This document shows positions 8,550 to 18,255 of a DNA stretch of 64,000 bases, piece by piece (within the stretch, counting starts at the first letter, position 1; every line of letters starts with the position of its first letter). This stretch comes from Selenomonas sp. oral taxon 920. GTDB lineage: Bacteria > Bacillota > Negativicutes > Selenomonadales > Selenomonadaceae. Made by a program: the position numbers and the translations under genes. Location: contig NZ_CP017042.1 in assembly GCF_001717585.1 (NCBI RefSeq), positions 62,001-126,000 of the forward strand. Reading direction: 5' to 3'. The notes under the pieces are model-generated. The model did not search any database. It saw nothing but the letters and a program-made list of their open reading frames with translations, and had not been told where the DNA came from.

Positions 8550-8922
8550 GGAGGTATGGATAGCAGGAAGAAGTTCCAAAATATATTTTTCGATAAGCAG
8601 GAAAAAACTTATGTAGAAGGAATTATAATATTAATATTAGAGTGATAGGTTAGAGCAAAAGTTAATGATGTTTCAATGTTTTAAATTCCACTATACGAGA
8701 AAGACCAAGGAATATCTAAATAAAATTGTCCACCATCTTAGCGCATCCTTTTTGCTCTGCCATCGTCAATAAATCTTCCACATAGACATTATTACTATGT
8801 GTCTGGCTTGTTTCCCTGGTAGAGTAGACATTCAACCAATCTGATGAACTTCATTTTTTGGTTTAAATCCGTGAAATGCATTTTCTGAAAATGATCTTAG
8901 GGCGTGTATGGAGCGTTGTATC
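8550..8922. other. Gene-poor leader of the defence-like operon
   Basis: About 370 bases between the recombinase remnant and the operon. It holds a 29-codon frame at 8556-8645 with an AGGAGGT ribosome site (product begins MDSRKKFQNIFF), too short to assign, and an eroded miniature element at 8733-8858. The operon's promoter should lie here or just before the element. I see no consensus -35/-10 pair that I would defend. Confidence 0.5.
8733..8858. mobile_element. Eroded copy of the miniature element (copy 5)
   Basis: The core is recognisable by CCATCTTAGCGCATC, a CCACATAG...CTATGTG hairpin and CAACCAATCTGATGAACTTCATTTT, in the same order and spacing as the complete copies. Both GGAA-type ends are gone, so it is no longer a mobile unit. 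Confidence 0.6.
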
Positions 8923-11900
8923 ATGAATGATTTACGATATGAACAGATAAGTATAGACGAAATAGATTTATCGGTGCGGTCATATAATGCACTTAAACGT
9001 GCGGGTATAGAAACGCTGGCAGAATTAGTAACAGCCTATGAACATGGATCGCTTCTTGACATTCGCAATCTTGGTGTGAAAAGTTATGAGGACATTAAGG
9101 AAACTATTGAAGAGATCAGCGGTAGTGGTTTTCAACTTGTGGAGGATTATGGAGAAGAGGAATCTTTTGAGCAATATGTGATTCCTGAAGCGATTGAAAA
9201 TGTTTCGGTTTATGACTTGGATATTAGTACCCGTTTACGAAATGGACTTGTTCACAGTGGGTTTGATACAGTTGGAAAAATCCTCAAAATGACTAGAGAC
9301 GATATGAATTCTGTCCGAGGGATGGGGGCAAAGACTGCAGATGAACTGAAAAGAATCATTTGTAAAATACATGAAGAAGGATTTAACTATTTTGCTGATG
9401 ATAGAGTGAAATGTACCTCTGTGGATGAAAGGCATAAAAGAGCTCTAGATGTTGAGACTGTAAAGAGACTTAAAGAAGGCTACGGGTTTAAGCCTGGATG
9501 GCTTACAGAATGGTACAATGTTACTCGATCCAGAATACAGCAAATTTTAAATAAAGGTAGAAATCGTGGAAACTGGCTGAATAGAGAAATGACTGCGTCA
9601 GATGAGGGGCTTCTTCTCAACATGATAGAGAAGAAAGTCGAAAGCATTGAATCTGATAAAGGAATAAAAGCGTACTTTCTTAGCAATGGTACGGGTGACT
9701 GCGCAGCCATATTTGTATCAGACGATGCAATAAAATGCTTCTTCCTGAACATGATGCCGGAATATATACAGACCAAAATAAAAGAAAGTAGACTTGACTG
9801 TTTGTTCATGGATGAACTTGAAATTATATCCAGTGGAAAAATTGTCTCGATTCTTAAACAGGAATATTTTTGTCCCGAGAACACGGGGACTTTTCGTCAG
9901 TTTGCCAGTAAAAGGGGGATGAGTATAGAGGAATACTGTAAAATTTTAACTGGAATGGAATATGTTACAACACAGTCAACGGTGAACGATGAGAAGATCG
10001 TTGCATTTCTGAATGCCTACTCTATTAACGGCAGACTGATGATTCCATCCAATAAGGATACACTGTGGTTTCGCTCATTTATAGCCCGACATGGATATTC
10101 CATCGAGGATATAGCAGACCTTTATGGATTTGCAGAACAACAGATGGAGGACGAAATGCAGGAATTTTGTTCTATAGAGTCAGATATGCAGCCATACGAG
10201 ATTGATTCGAAAATCCCGGTTGAAAAAACCTTTGCAGAAAATCCACTTCTTGGAAATGAAATACTTTCAGAGAAGCGGAAAGAAAGTCTGTATACGATTA
10301 CAAAGAAATATATCAATCAGCGACTGAGAGATCCTCGAATAGAATTCCCGCTAAGGGCAAAAATGCAAATTACGCTTGCTGTTATTTCTTATGCCAAAGA
10401 GTGGGATTCCGGAGATGAGTCCGGCTTTTGGAAATATATTACGACGCAGTTCGGTTACAGAGATGAGATGAATCAACTTCGAGATATACTCTGTGATTGC
10501 GTACGAGAAGCCACAGTGAAGAATCGTAGGTGGTTTATCTCAAGTGAAAAAGGGTCTCAATACAAATCTACTATTGTTGTCCATGCACTGACCACAAAAA
10601 AATCATGGATGCTGATGTATGATTTTCTTTTTGATTTTTACAAGACAAATATGGAGTGGACGTATATCGAGGATGATCCAATTATAGAAAGAATGGTTAT
10701 GGCACTGCGAAACAAGCTGAATACAGGCGATGAGGCTGATGATGACAGGTTTGAAATCAGTGCAAAAGTTTATTCCTTCCAGGAGGGGATCCGCAAACTC
10801 ATTATATACAGGACTGGATATGCAATTAAGCTCATCTGTCATATGCTTCGCAGGATCGATGGAATAATAAACCATACAATTGCGCCAGCGCAATTGTATG
10901 TGGATGTTCTGTGTGATCAATGGTTTGAGAGCAAGTTAAAGAGAGCAAGAGAGGATAGGAAATATGAGTCGAGTGTTTCTGTAGCAAGAAGCATCGCGAT
11001 TGATTACACGAGAATCCGGCCGGCATATATTCTACAGAATGAGACAGATGTTATTATATCATTTCCCGATATACGACTTAAAAAGACCGAATTTGAAAAA
11101 GTTGAACTTCTAGTTTACACCGGAGATGTTAATGTTGATGTCAGATCGTTAAGTTATTACGGAAATGAACTTGGAAAAACATTGCATGGATTTCATGTTG
11201 ATGTAAATAAGTGTCTGCAAAGGGGGGACGGAACCCTTCATATCCGTATCGTTTTATCCTGCGATGATGAAGAAATATATGATTCAGGGGATACGCTTTA
11301 CAGAGAATATCTGTGTTTTTCAAACTCAAAGGAATGTGATGTTCGTGATTGTGAAAAAGGAGCGTATTCCTTCTTTACAACTGAATGTAACGCTTTGGAT
11401 TTCATAGGGAGTGAGGTGTCGGATATTGATGCCGGCAGCCGGTGGAAGTCATATTTTGTGAGACTTGGAGAGAATTTTGTAGTCAAATATGACGACCAGA
11501 TCATAGCATTTGATCGTTCAGATGGATCACCAGACAGTGGCATCCGAGTGATACATCCTGCGTCAGACGCGGGAGTGGTATTTACAAAGAAGGGGCATAA
11601 ATACTGTGTTGTCACAAAGGCAACCGGCATTCTTCTTATATTGGATGATAAGGAAAAGCTGCGCAAGTATGTCGTGTCAATGAACGCGACGCGGCTTGGA
11701 CTAGGCGACATTGCTCCGGAGGTATCAGGTACCAGCTTTATTTACACCATACCACTTCAGACGGTAGAGGATCAGACTTGTAATTTTCAGATTGTCGATT
11801 TAGAGAAAAACAGAATTATTTCGAGATTTTCAGTAAAAGTTATACAGGGATTCTCCATCAATTTCAATCGGGATTTTTATTTCAGCAGCGAGGACTTTGA

Positions 11901-13050
11901 AGGTGCCTATGTAAATATTGTGAGTTTGCATAGTTCGAAAAGATATGAGATTAATAGCAGCGATGAAGAGATTTCTTTTCCCTATGATGATGGAATGGTT
12001 GAACTCAAAATACCTAGGGTATATGTTAGAAATAATGAAGGGCAGGAGTGGAACAGAGGGTATACGGCATGGATAAAACAGATTAAACAGAACGAAAAAA
12101 TATATATTGCGACCCCCAAAGACTGTTCCTGCAATATGAAGCTCGGTACGGTCGATATTACGGAAGAGGCAAAGGGCTGTTTTGATTATGGCAATGCAGT
12201 GTTTGCATATTCCGGTGGAGTCGATCCAACATGGATCGATCTTATACTTACTATATCGAAAGACCGGGAGATACAGGAATACAATATCGGACGTATATCG
12301 ACGACGGAACGGTTCGTAGGAGAAGTGCAATTTGACTATCATGACAGCACCCTTTTTTGGAATAAGGGCATGGGGTTCATCGGCAATCCGAATGGGCAGT
12401 TTAAGCTGCGCATAGAAACAGCGGAAGGGGCTGAGGATTATCCTCTTAACCTGAATGATGAGGTTATTGTCGGCACGTCTAAACTTGCCTTAAATGAATA
12501 TACGTACAGCATCGTAAAGGAGTCTGAAAATATCTTTCTGGGAGATGAGACGATTCTTGATGAGGGTACACTTTTTATAGGTGATAGAAATGAATTAAGA
12601 TTCAACCAACGTATGATAGAGATAACAAACATTACCTTTGAGGAAGGAGGGGATTTAAGAAGCGTTGATATTCGAAATACGTATATTGAACGGATAGAAT
12701 ATAAGGGGATTCAGTTTGTGGACAGTGAAGAGAGAGAATGCCCTGTGTACAACGGTGTCATGTTCTTTATGGGACAAAGCACGAGACATTATGAATTTTC
12801 CTTTGAGGACAAGATATCAGAAAAAGGATTTCAGTTGTATAAAATCAATCCTGTGAAAATCGTATTTATCAACGACCATACACTGAGCATTACTAATGAG
12901 GACGGTGACGGTATCTATTACTACAGATATTTTGACAAATCATCAGGGGAAAATCGTTACTCTATCACTGATAGAGAACCCACAATCGACAAGCAGAGAT
13001 ATTATTATCTGGCGGATTTATATACATACAGAAAGACGAGGGTGGAATAA
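8923..13050 (+). CDS. Large protein with two RNAP alpha-CTD-like domains and a sigma-4-like HTH; defence-operon gene 1
   Basis: About 1375 residues. ATG 8923 has GGAG 9 bases upstream; ATG 8908 is an alternative. Residues ~15-65 (IDLSVRSYNALKRAGIETLAEL, then IRNLGVKSYEDIKE) are nearly a canonical C-terminal domain of RNA polymerase alpha, a helix-hairpin-helix fold that binds DNA and regulators. Residues ~90-145 are a second, more divergent copy (LRNGLVHSGFDTVGKIL, VRGMGAKTADELK). A helix-turn-helix follows (WYNVTRSRIQQIL), resembling sigma-70 region 4.2. The middle is helical and the last ~600 residues are rich in beta strands. No enzymatic motif is evident. The stop is adjacent to the next gene's ATG, so translation is probably coupled. 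AT-rich codon use marks transfer. The function is unknown; DNA targeting or sensing is inferred. Confidence 0.8.
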   Translation: MNDLRYEQISIDEIDLSVRSYNALKRAGIETLAELVTAYEHGSLLDIRNLGVKSYEDIKETIEEISGSGFQLVEDYGEEESFEQYVIPEAIENVSVYDLDISTRLRNGLVHSGFDTVGKILKMTRDDMNSVRGMGAKTADELKRIICKIHEEGFNYFADDRVKCTSVDERHKRALDVETVKRLKEGYGFKPGWLTEWYNVTRSRIQQILNKGRNRGNWLNREMTASDEGLLLNMIEKKVESIESDKGIKAYFLSNGTGDCAAIFVSDDAIKCFFLNMMPEYIQTKIKESRLDCLFMDELEIISSGKIVSILKQEYFCPENTGTFRQFASKRGMSIEEYCKILTGMEYVTTQSTVNDEKIVAFLNAYSINGRLMIPSNKDTLWFRSFIARHGYSIEDIADLYGFAEQQMEDEMQEFCSIESDMQPYEIDSKIPVEKTFAENPLLGNEILSEKRKESLYTITKKYINQRLRDPRIEFPLRAKMQITLAVISYAKEWDSGDESGFWKYITTQFGYRDEMNQLRDILCDCVREATVKNRRWFISSEKGSQYKSTIVVHALTTKKSWMLMYDFLFDFYKTNMEWTYIEDDPIIERMVMALRNKLNTGDEADDDRFEISAKVYSFQEGIRKLIIYRTGYAIKLICHMLRRIDGIINHTIAPAQLYVDVLCDQWFESKLKRAREDRKYESSVSVARSIAIDYTRIRPAYILQNETDVIISFPDIRLKKTEFEKVELLVYTGDVNVDVRSLSYYGNELGKTLHGFHVDVNKCLQRGDGTLHIRIVLSCDDEEIYDSGDTLYREYLCFSNSKECDVRDCEKGAYSFFTTECNALDFIGSEVSDIDAGSRWKSYFVRLGENFVVKYDDQIIAFDRSDGSPDSGIRVIHPASDAGVVFTKKGHKYCVVTKATGILLILDDKEKLRKYVVSMNATRLGLGDIAPEVSGTSFIYTIPLQTVEDQTCNFQIVDLEKNRIISRFSVKVIQGFSINFNRDFYFSSEDFEGAYVNIVSLHSSKRYEINSSDEEISFPYDDGMVELKIPRVYVRNNEGQEWNRGYTAWIKQIKQNEKIYIATPKDCSCNMKLGTVDITEEAKGCFDYGNAVFAYSGGVDPTWIDLILTISKDREIQEYNIGRISTTERFVGEVQFDYHDSTLFWNKGMGFIGNPNGQFKLRIETAEGAEDYPLNLNDEVIVGTSKLALNEYTYSIVKESENIFLGDETILDEGTLFIGDRNELRFNQRMIEITNITFEEGGDLRSVDIRNTYIERIEYKGIQFVDSEERECPVYNGVMFFMGQSTRHYEFSFEDKISEKGFQLYKINPVKIVFINDHTLSITNEDGDGIYYYRYFDKSSGENRYSITDREPTIDKQRYYYLADLYTYRKTRVE

Positions 13051-16000
13051 ATGTTTAATCCGATGAAAGCGTCTGAAAGCATAAAGGCTGAATTCATCAG
13101 CTATGTATTGACCAGTTTTCATATTGCAGACAGAGACTATGCCAACCAGTTTGCTGCGGAATTGAATCAAGAGAATTCTGTGGCGAAGGGGCCCTATCTT
13201 GATATTAGCGATTCCTTTGAAATAGGAAAGAACATAGAAAGCCTGATTGAAGAGGGAGAACTTTCTCCGTTGTTCAGAGATCTCGAAAAAGAGGTGCCGG
13301 AAAACGACAAGGAGATCAAGTTGCAGAGAAAGCTGTATCTGCATCAGGAGAAAGCCATTCGAAAGATCAACCAGGAGCATAATCTGGTTGTGACAACGGG
13401 TACCGGTTCCGGCAAGACAGAATGTTTTGTTTTGCCCATCATAAATTATCTGCTTCGGGAAAAACAGGCCGGAACACTCTCCCGTGGTGTGCGGGCAATT
13501 TTGATCTATCCGATGAATGCATTGGCGAACGATCAGATGAAACGCCTGCGAATGATTTTGAAGAACTATCCTGATATTACCTTTGGTGTTTACAACAGCA
13601 GCACTAAACAGAATGATGAGGAAGGCATAGCAGAATATGGTCGTATATTTAAGGATGCCAACGGTCGCGTGTTGAATCCACTTCCTAATGAAGTGTTATC
13701 CAGAGAAACAATGCAGAATACACCGCCGCATATTCTAGTGACGAACTATGCGATGCTTGAATACATGATGCTTCGGCCGAACGACGATCAGGTATTCTCT
13801 GGGGCGAAGTTAAAGTTTCTTATTCTTGATGAGGCGCATATATATAGAGGTGCAACAGGAATGGAAACATCACTGCTCCTAAGACGATTGAAGGCCAGAA
13901 TCAGTAATCCAGCGCAAGTCCGGCATATTCTTACCAGTGCAACTCTCGGAGGAAAGGAAGCGGATAAGGATATCGTGACATTTGCTGAGACTTTGTGTGC
14001 GGCAAAATTTCAGGAGGACGATATTATCCGATCTAACACGGTCATGCCGGAATTCCCGAATTGGATGATTGACTATCCTATTCGGCTATTTTCCGAACTT
14101 TCCAATCCGGAAAGTTCACTGAACGAAATTCTTGATGCATATCATGTGGAGTATGACAGCAGCCTCAGCGATGCGGAAACCCTGTTCGATCTATGTATGT
14201 CCTCAACGCTGTACAAGGCGCTTCGTGAATGTGTGACCGGTCCAATGACGGTAAAGCAGATCACCTCTCGTGTTAATAGCCTCATGCCTGTTACGGAAGA
14301 TGACATTGTTAATCTTATCCATGTCGCATCTCGTGCAGAGAAGAATAAGATGGCACTTATCAAGGCAAGATATCACATGTTCGTACGTGCGCTTGAAGGT
14401 GCTTACATCACCATCGGGGCGCGGAAGAGCATCTTCTTGAACCGCTCCAAGTATACTCCGGACGGGAAATACAGAGTTTTTGAGGCGGCAGTGTGTGATG
14501 ATTGCGGCCGCATCGGTATCGCCGGAAAAGAAGTGCATGGCTTCTTTGAATTCGCCCATGACAGATGGGACAAAGAGAAGGAAGTGTATCTCCTTCGCGA
14601 ACAGAATGAGCGGTGGGATGAGCAGGAAGACGATGAGGATGATGCGACAGAGCAAAATGGATGTGGAAAAAATGATTTTCTGATCTGTGCAACGTGTGGA
14701 AAGATTCTTCACGAAAGCCGGAGATCAGAATTTGACTGTGATTGCGATACTGCTAATCGTATACGAGTCAGAAAGGCTGAAGTTAAGGGGACACGAAGTG
14801 AGCATCGGTGTCCATGCTGTAATATAGGTCATATGAAGCTGTTTTATCTTGGATACGATGCTGCTACCGCAGTGCTTGGCACGGAGCTTTTCGAACAGCT
14901 TCCGGAACACGAGGCAGTGCTCAAGAGTAAGAACAAGGAAGAACAGCCAACCGGCGAACTGTTCTCTATGGCGATTGCTTCAAAACCGGTCATTGAAACC
15001 ATAAGAAAAAAAAGACAGTTCCTCTCATTCTCTGATAGTCGCAGTGAAGCGGCCTTCTTTGCGTGCTATATGACATCCTTCTATCAGGAATTCCTTCGCA
15101 GAAGGGGGATCTGGCATGTAATTAAAGAGAATCAGGACAGTATCAACAAAAATCCTTGGGAGATCGTTACTCTTGTTGATGAAATTACATCTTACTTTGA
15201 TACAAACAGGACGTTTGCTGACCCGGGCGATGACGGAAAGAAAAATCTTACTGCGGTTAGCAGACATCAGGCATGGATTGCCGTCCTAAACGAGATGGTC
15301 GGAGCCAGAAGAAGTACCAGCCTGGTATCGATGGGAATATTGGATTTTTCCTATAAGGGAAATAATCCACAACTCATGACAGCAGTTGCCAATAAGTACG
15401 GTAAGTCCATCGAGGATGTTGTGGCACTATTTCACCTACTTGTGATGGACTTGGTCTATAATGGTGCGCTTGAGGGGGAAGGCGTCAATCTTACGGACGA
15501 TGACCGTGAATACATATATTATACGGCATCTCCGAGAAGATTTGTAAAATGCAAGCAGTCGGAGTCGGAGAGGAAGAAAAATGGTCTTAGCGGGTGGATT
15601 CCCAGGCGGAAATCGAATGGCGGTTCATTTAAGAATGGTCGAGTGAAAAGAACCATGCAAGTGCTTGGTATCAGCGAAGAGGAAGCAATTGATCTGCTTT
15701 CGAAATTCTGGGAGTCCGTTCTTTTGCAAAGTGAATTCTCCATGACCCATGATGGCGGAGCAGAGTACTATATTTCAACCAACCGTTTTGTAGTGAAAGC
15801 CGGCTCTGAGGCTCTGCCTGTTTTCGTCTGTGCGAAATGTGGCAAAACGACGATGACGAATTGTCAGGACAAGTGTGTATCTATAAGGTGCGATGGGAAG
15901 CTGCGAAGGGTTTCTCATGAAGATTTGCTGTCAGATAATCATTTTGCAAGACTGTATTCTACCGAACAGATGCGTCCGATGCATATCAGAGAACATACTG

Positions 16001-18240
16001 CACAGCTTGGTAGAGCGGAGCAGCAAACATATCAGGAGATGTTTGTCAACAAGGAGATCAATGCACTGAGCTGTTCTACGACCTTTGAGATGGGTGTGGA
16101 TGTTGGTGATCTGGAGACCGTATATCTTCGAAATATGCCGCCGTCCCCCGCAAACTATGTTCAGCGTGCAGGACGTGCGGGCCGAAGCATACATTCTGCA
16201 GCGTATGCACTTACCTATGCGAAGCTGGGGTCACATGACTTTACATACTTTGATAAACCTGAGCGGATGATTTCTGGGAAGATTGGGGTTCCGCTTTTTT
16301 CGATCTCCAATGAAAAGGTTGTTCTACGGCATATCTTTGCCGTTGCATTGGCTGATTTCTTTGGTCATTACGAAGAGGTTTATAATCGGAACGATGCCAA
16401 TGAACTTCTGAATAACGATGGTTACGAAAAACTGGTGGATTATATCAAAAGCAGACCCAATGAGCTCTTTGATATTTTGAAACAGTCAATTCCTGTGAAT
16501 CTCCATGATGGTATGGGAATTACTGATTGGTCGTGGACAGAAAAGCTTATCGGAGACGATGGCGTATTAAAGGTTGCTGTTGAGGATTTCAGAAATACCG
16601 TTGCCTGGTATGGGAAGGAAATTTTCAGGTTAAAACGAAAGAACGACATTCAGGCAGCAGCGCACTATGAAAGACACTTGAAGGCTTATCGCAGAAGCCC
16701 GGACGATAAGCGTGGGCGAAACGAATTGATTGAGTTCCTCGTCAGAAACAATGTCCTTCCGAAATATGGTTTTCCGGTTGATACGGTTGAACTATACCAA
16801 GGAACGAACTCGCCATTCGGAAAAAAACTTCAGATGGTGCGCGATCTTCAGCTTGCAATTGCGGAATATGCTCCTGATGCACAGGTTGTTGCGGATGGAA
16901 TGCTTTATACCAGCAGATATATAAGAAAACTGCCGCAGACTACGGGACAGGACTGGGAAGAGGTTTATATTGCAGAATGCAAGAATAAATTCTGTAAGAC
17001 ATGGAATTATAGAAGAACGGAGCCATCTAAAGACGGGGAAAAATGTATCTCTTGTCATTCAATCATAGAAAAAGCGAGATGGAAGAAAGCGATAGAGCCG
17101 AGAAAAGGGTTTATTGCAGAACCTAAGCCTACGGCTGTGCCGCTCAGAAAACCGGATCGATCATTTAAGAGCGAGGATTATTATATTGGCGACCCACAGC
17201 GTCAGATTATGACCAAAAAGACATTTCTGATTGAGGGAAGCCATAAGATACAGATGGAAACCTCTACGAATGATTCACTGATGGTTGTATGCAAGGATAA
17301 CTTCTTCGTATGTGATCGTTGTGGGTATTCTATTAGTTCTGTATCCGGTAAGAATAAAAAAGATTTTAATTCTAACGCAAAATATATTGAAGAGAGACAT
17401 AAGACCCCTTGGGACAAGGATTGCAATGGCAGATTATACCGGAAAGACCTTTGTCATGCGTTTAAGACGGATGTCGTACAAATTGTATTCGGGACATCAA
17501 GAGCAAAGAATCAGGCGGTCATGCTTTCTGTAATGTATGCACTTTTGGAGGCAATGTCTGATGAGCTGGATATCGAAAGAACAGACATTAAAGGATGTCT
17601 TCACAAGGTTCGATACGAGAACAGCATGGTATACGCCATCATCTTGTATGATGGCGTTGCCGGAGGTGCCGGTCATGTCAGAAGACTTGTGACGGAGGAC
17701 TGTGGGGTATTCCAGCGGATCGTGTCCAAGGCTGTATCGCTGACAAAGAACTGTAATTGCAGTCCTTCTTGCTATCGCTGCCTGAGAAATTATTACAATC
17801 AGGCAGTGCATAATATATTGGACCGTTGTGAAGCATATCGCTTCCTCGAAGCATTTAGCGGCGAGGCGATTGTGATACCGGACGAAGATTTTCAAGAGAA
17901 ACATAGCGCGAAGCCTACAGCAGAAATTACAGAAGACTGTCTGCGTTTTGGCGATTCATGGCCGTGCAGTTATAACAATTGGAGTGAATTCATGGTGATG
18001 ATACCAGATAACTGCAAGGAAATCTTTGCGGACTTTGATTATTGCCACATACCGTTGCCGACAGAGGCATATTGCAAATGCAAAGTGCAGGGAACGGACT
18101 ATGAATATGAAGTTCTCCTTCTTTGGGAGGATAAGAAAATAATGGTGTTTGAGGATGACAGACAAAAGCTCGATGTTGCGGGGTGGACATCCATGAAAGT
18201 GGGTGAGATCAAAGCAAAAGCGTTTATAAATTTATTTTAA
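13051..18240 (+). CDS. Giant SF2 helicase with DUF1998/MZB C-terminus; defence-operon gene 2
   Basis: 1729 residues. Helicase motifs: Walker A GTGSGKT at 117-123, DEAH at 260-263, SAT at 296-298, FSDSRSEAAFFA in the middle, EMGVDVGD, and QRAGRAGR at 1038-1045. Between SAT and the second lobe lies an insert of about 700 residues with cysteine pairs (C482/C485, C546/C549, C587/C590) that probably bind zinc. Near the C-terminus four cysteines (1568, 1570, 1574, 1577), followed by LRNYYNQAVHNILDR, form the zinc-binding DUF1998/MZB region seen in DISARM DrmA/DrmB, Druantia DruE, Dpd and MrfA-type helicases. The role is ATP-driven DNA translocation or unwinding. The size is closest to DruE-like proteins, but the neighbours are not those of Druantia as I know it. 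Confidence 0.85.
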   Translation: MFNPMKASESIKAEFISYVLTSFHIADRDYANQFAAELNQENSVAKGPYLDISDSFEIGKNIESLIEEGELSPLFRDLEKEVPENDKEIKLQRKLYLHQEKAIRKINQEHNLVVTTGTGSGKTECFVLPIINYLLREKQAGTLSRGVRAILIYPMNALANDQMKRLRMILKNYPDITFGVYNSSTKQNDEEGIAEYGRIFKDANGRVLNPLPNEVLSRETMQNTPPHILVTNYAMLEYMMLRPNDDQVFSGAKLKFLILDEAHIYRGATGMETSLLLRRLKARISNPAQVRHILTSATLGGKEADKDIVTFAETLCAAKFQEDDIIRSNTVMPEFPNWMIDYPIRLFSELSNPESSLNEILDAYHVEYDSSLSDAETLFDLCMSSTLYKALRECVTGPMTVKQITSRVNSLMPVTEDDIVNLIHVASRAEKNKMALIKARYHMFVRALEGAYITIGARKSIFLNRSKYTPDGKYRVFEAAVCDDCGRIGIAGKEVHGFFEFAHDRWDKEKEVYLLREQNERWDEQEDDEDDATEQNGCGKNDFLICATCGKILHESRRSEFDCDCDTANRIRVRKAEVKGTRSEHRCPCCNIGHMKLFYLGYDAATAVLGTELFEQLPEHEAVLKSKNKEEQPTGELFSMAIASKPVIETIRKKRQFLSFSDSRSEAAFFACYMTSFYQEFLRRRGIWHVIKENQDSINKNPWEIVTLVDEITSYFDTNRTFADPGDDGKKNLTAVSRHQAWIAVLNEMVGARRSTSLVSMGILDFSYKGNNPQLMTAVANKYGKSIEDVVALFHLLVMDLVYNGALEGEGVNLTDDDREYIYYTASPRRFVKCKQSESERKKNGLSGWIPRRKSNGGSFKNGRVKRTMQVLGISEEEAIDLLSKFWESVLLQSEFSMTHDGGAEYYISTNRFVVKAGSEALPVFVCAKCGKTTMTNCQDKCVSIRCDGKLRRVSHEDLLSDNHFARLYSTEQMRPMHIREHTAQLGRAEQQTYQEMFVNKEINALSCSTTFEMGVDVGDLETVYLRNMPPSPANYVQRAGRAGRSIHSAAYALTYAKLGSHDFTYFDKPERMISGKIGVPLFSISNEKVVLRHIFAVALADFFGHYEEVYNRNDANELLNNDGYEKLVDYIKSRPNELFDILKQSIPVNLHDGMGITDWSWTEKLIGDDGVLKVAVEDFRNTVAWYGKEIFRLKRKNDIQAAAHYERHLKAYRRSPDDKRGRNELIEFLVRNNVLPKYGFPVDTVELYQGTNSPFGKKLQMVRDLQLAIAEYAPDAQVVADGMLYTSRYIRKLPQTTGQDWEEVYIAECKNKFCKTWNYRRTEPSKDGEKCISCHSIIEKARWKKAIEPRKGFIAEPKPTAVPLRKPDRSFKSEDYYIGDPQRQIMTKKTFLIEGSHKIQMETSTNDSLMVVCKDNFFVCDRCGYSISSVSGKNKKDFNSNAKYIEERHKTPWDKDCNGRLYRKDLCHAFKTDVVQIVFGTSRAKNQAVMLSVMYALLEAMSDELDIERTDIKGCLHKVRYENSMVYAIILYDGVAGGAGHVRRLVTEDCGVFQRIVSKAVSLTKNCNCSPSCYRCLRNYYNQAVHNILDRCEAYRFLEAFSGEAIVIPDEDFQEKHSAKPTAEITEDCLRFGDSWPCSYNNWSEFMVMIPDNCKEIFADFDYCHIPLPTEAYCKCKVQGTDYEYEVLLLWEDKKIMVFEDDRQKLDVAGWTSMKVGEIKAKAFINLF

Positions 18241-18255
18241 CGGAGGGATTGATGT

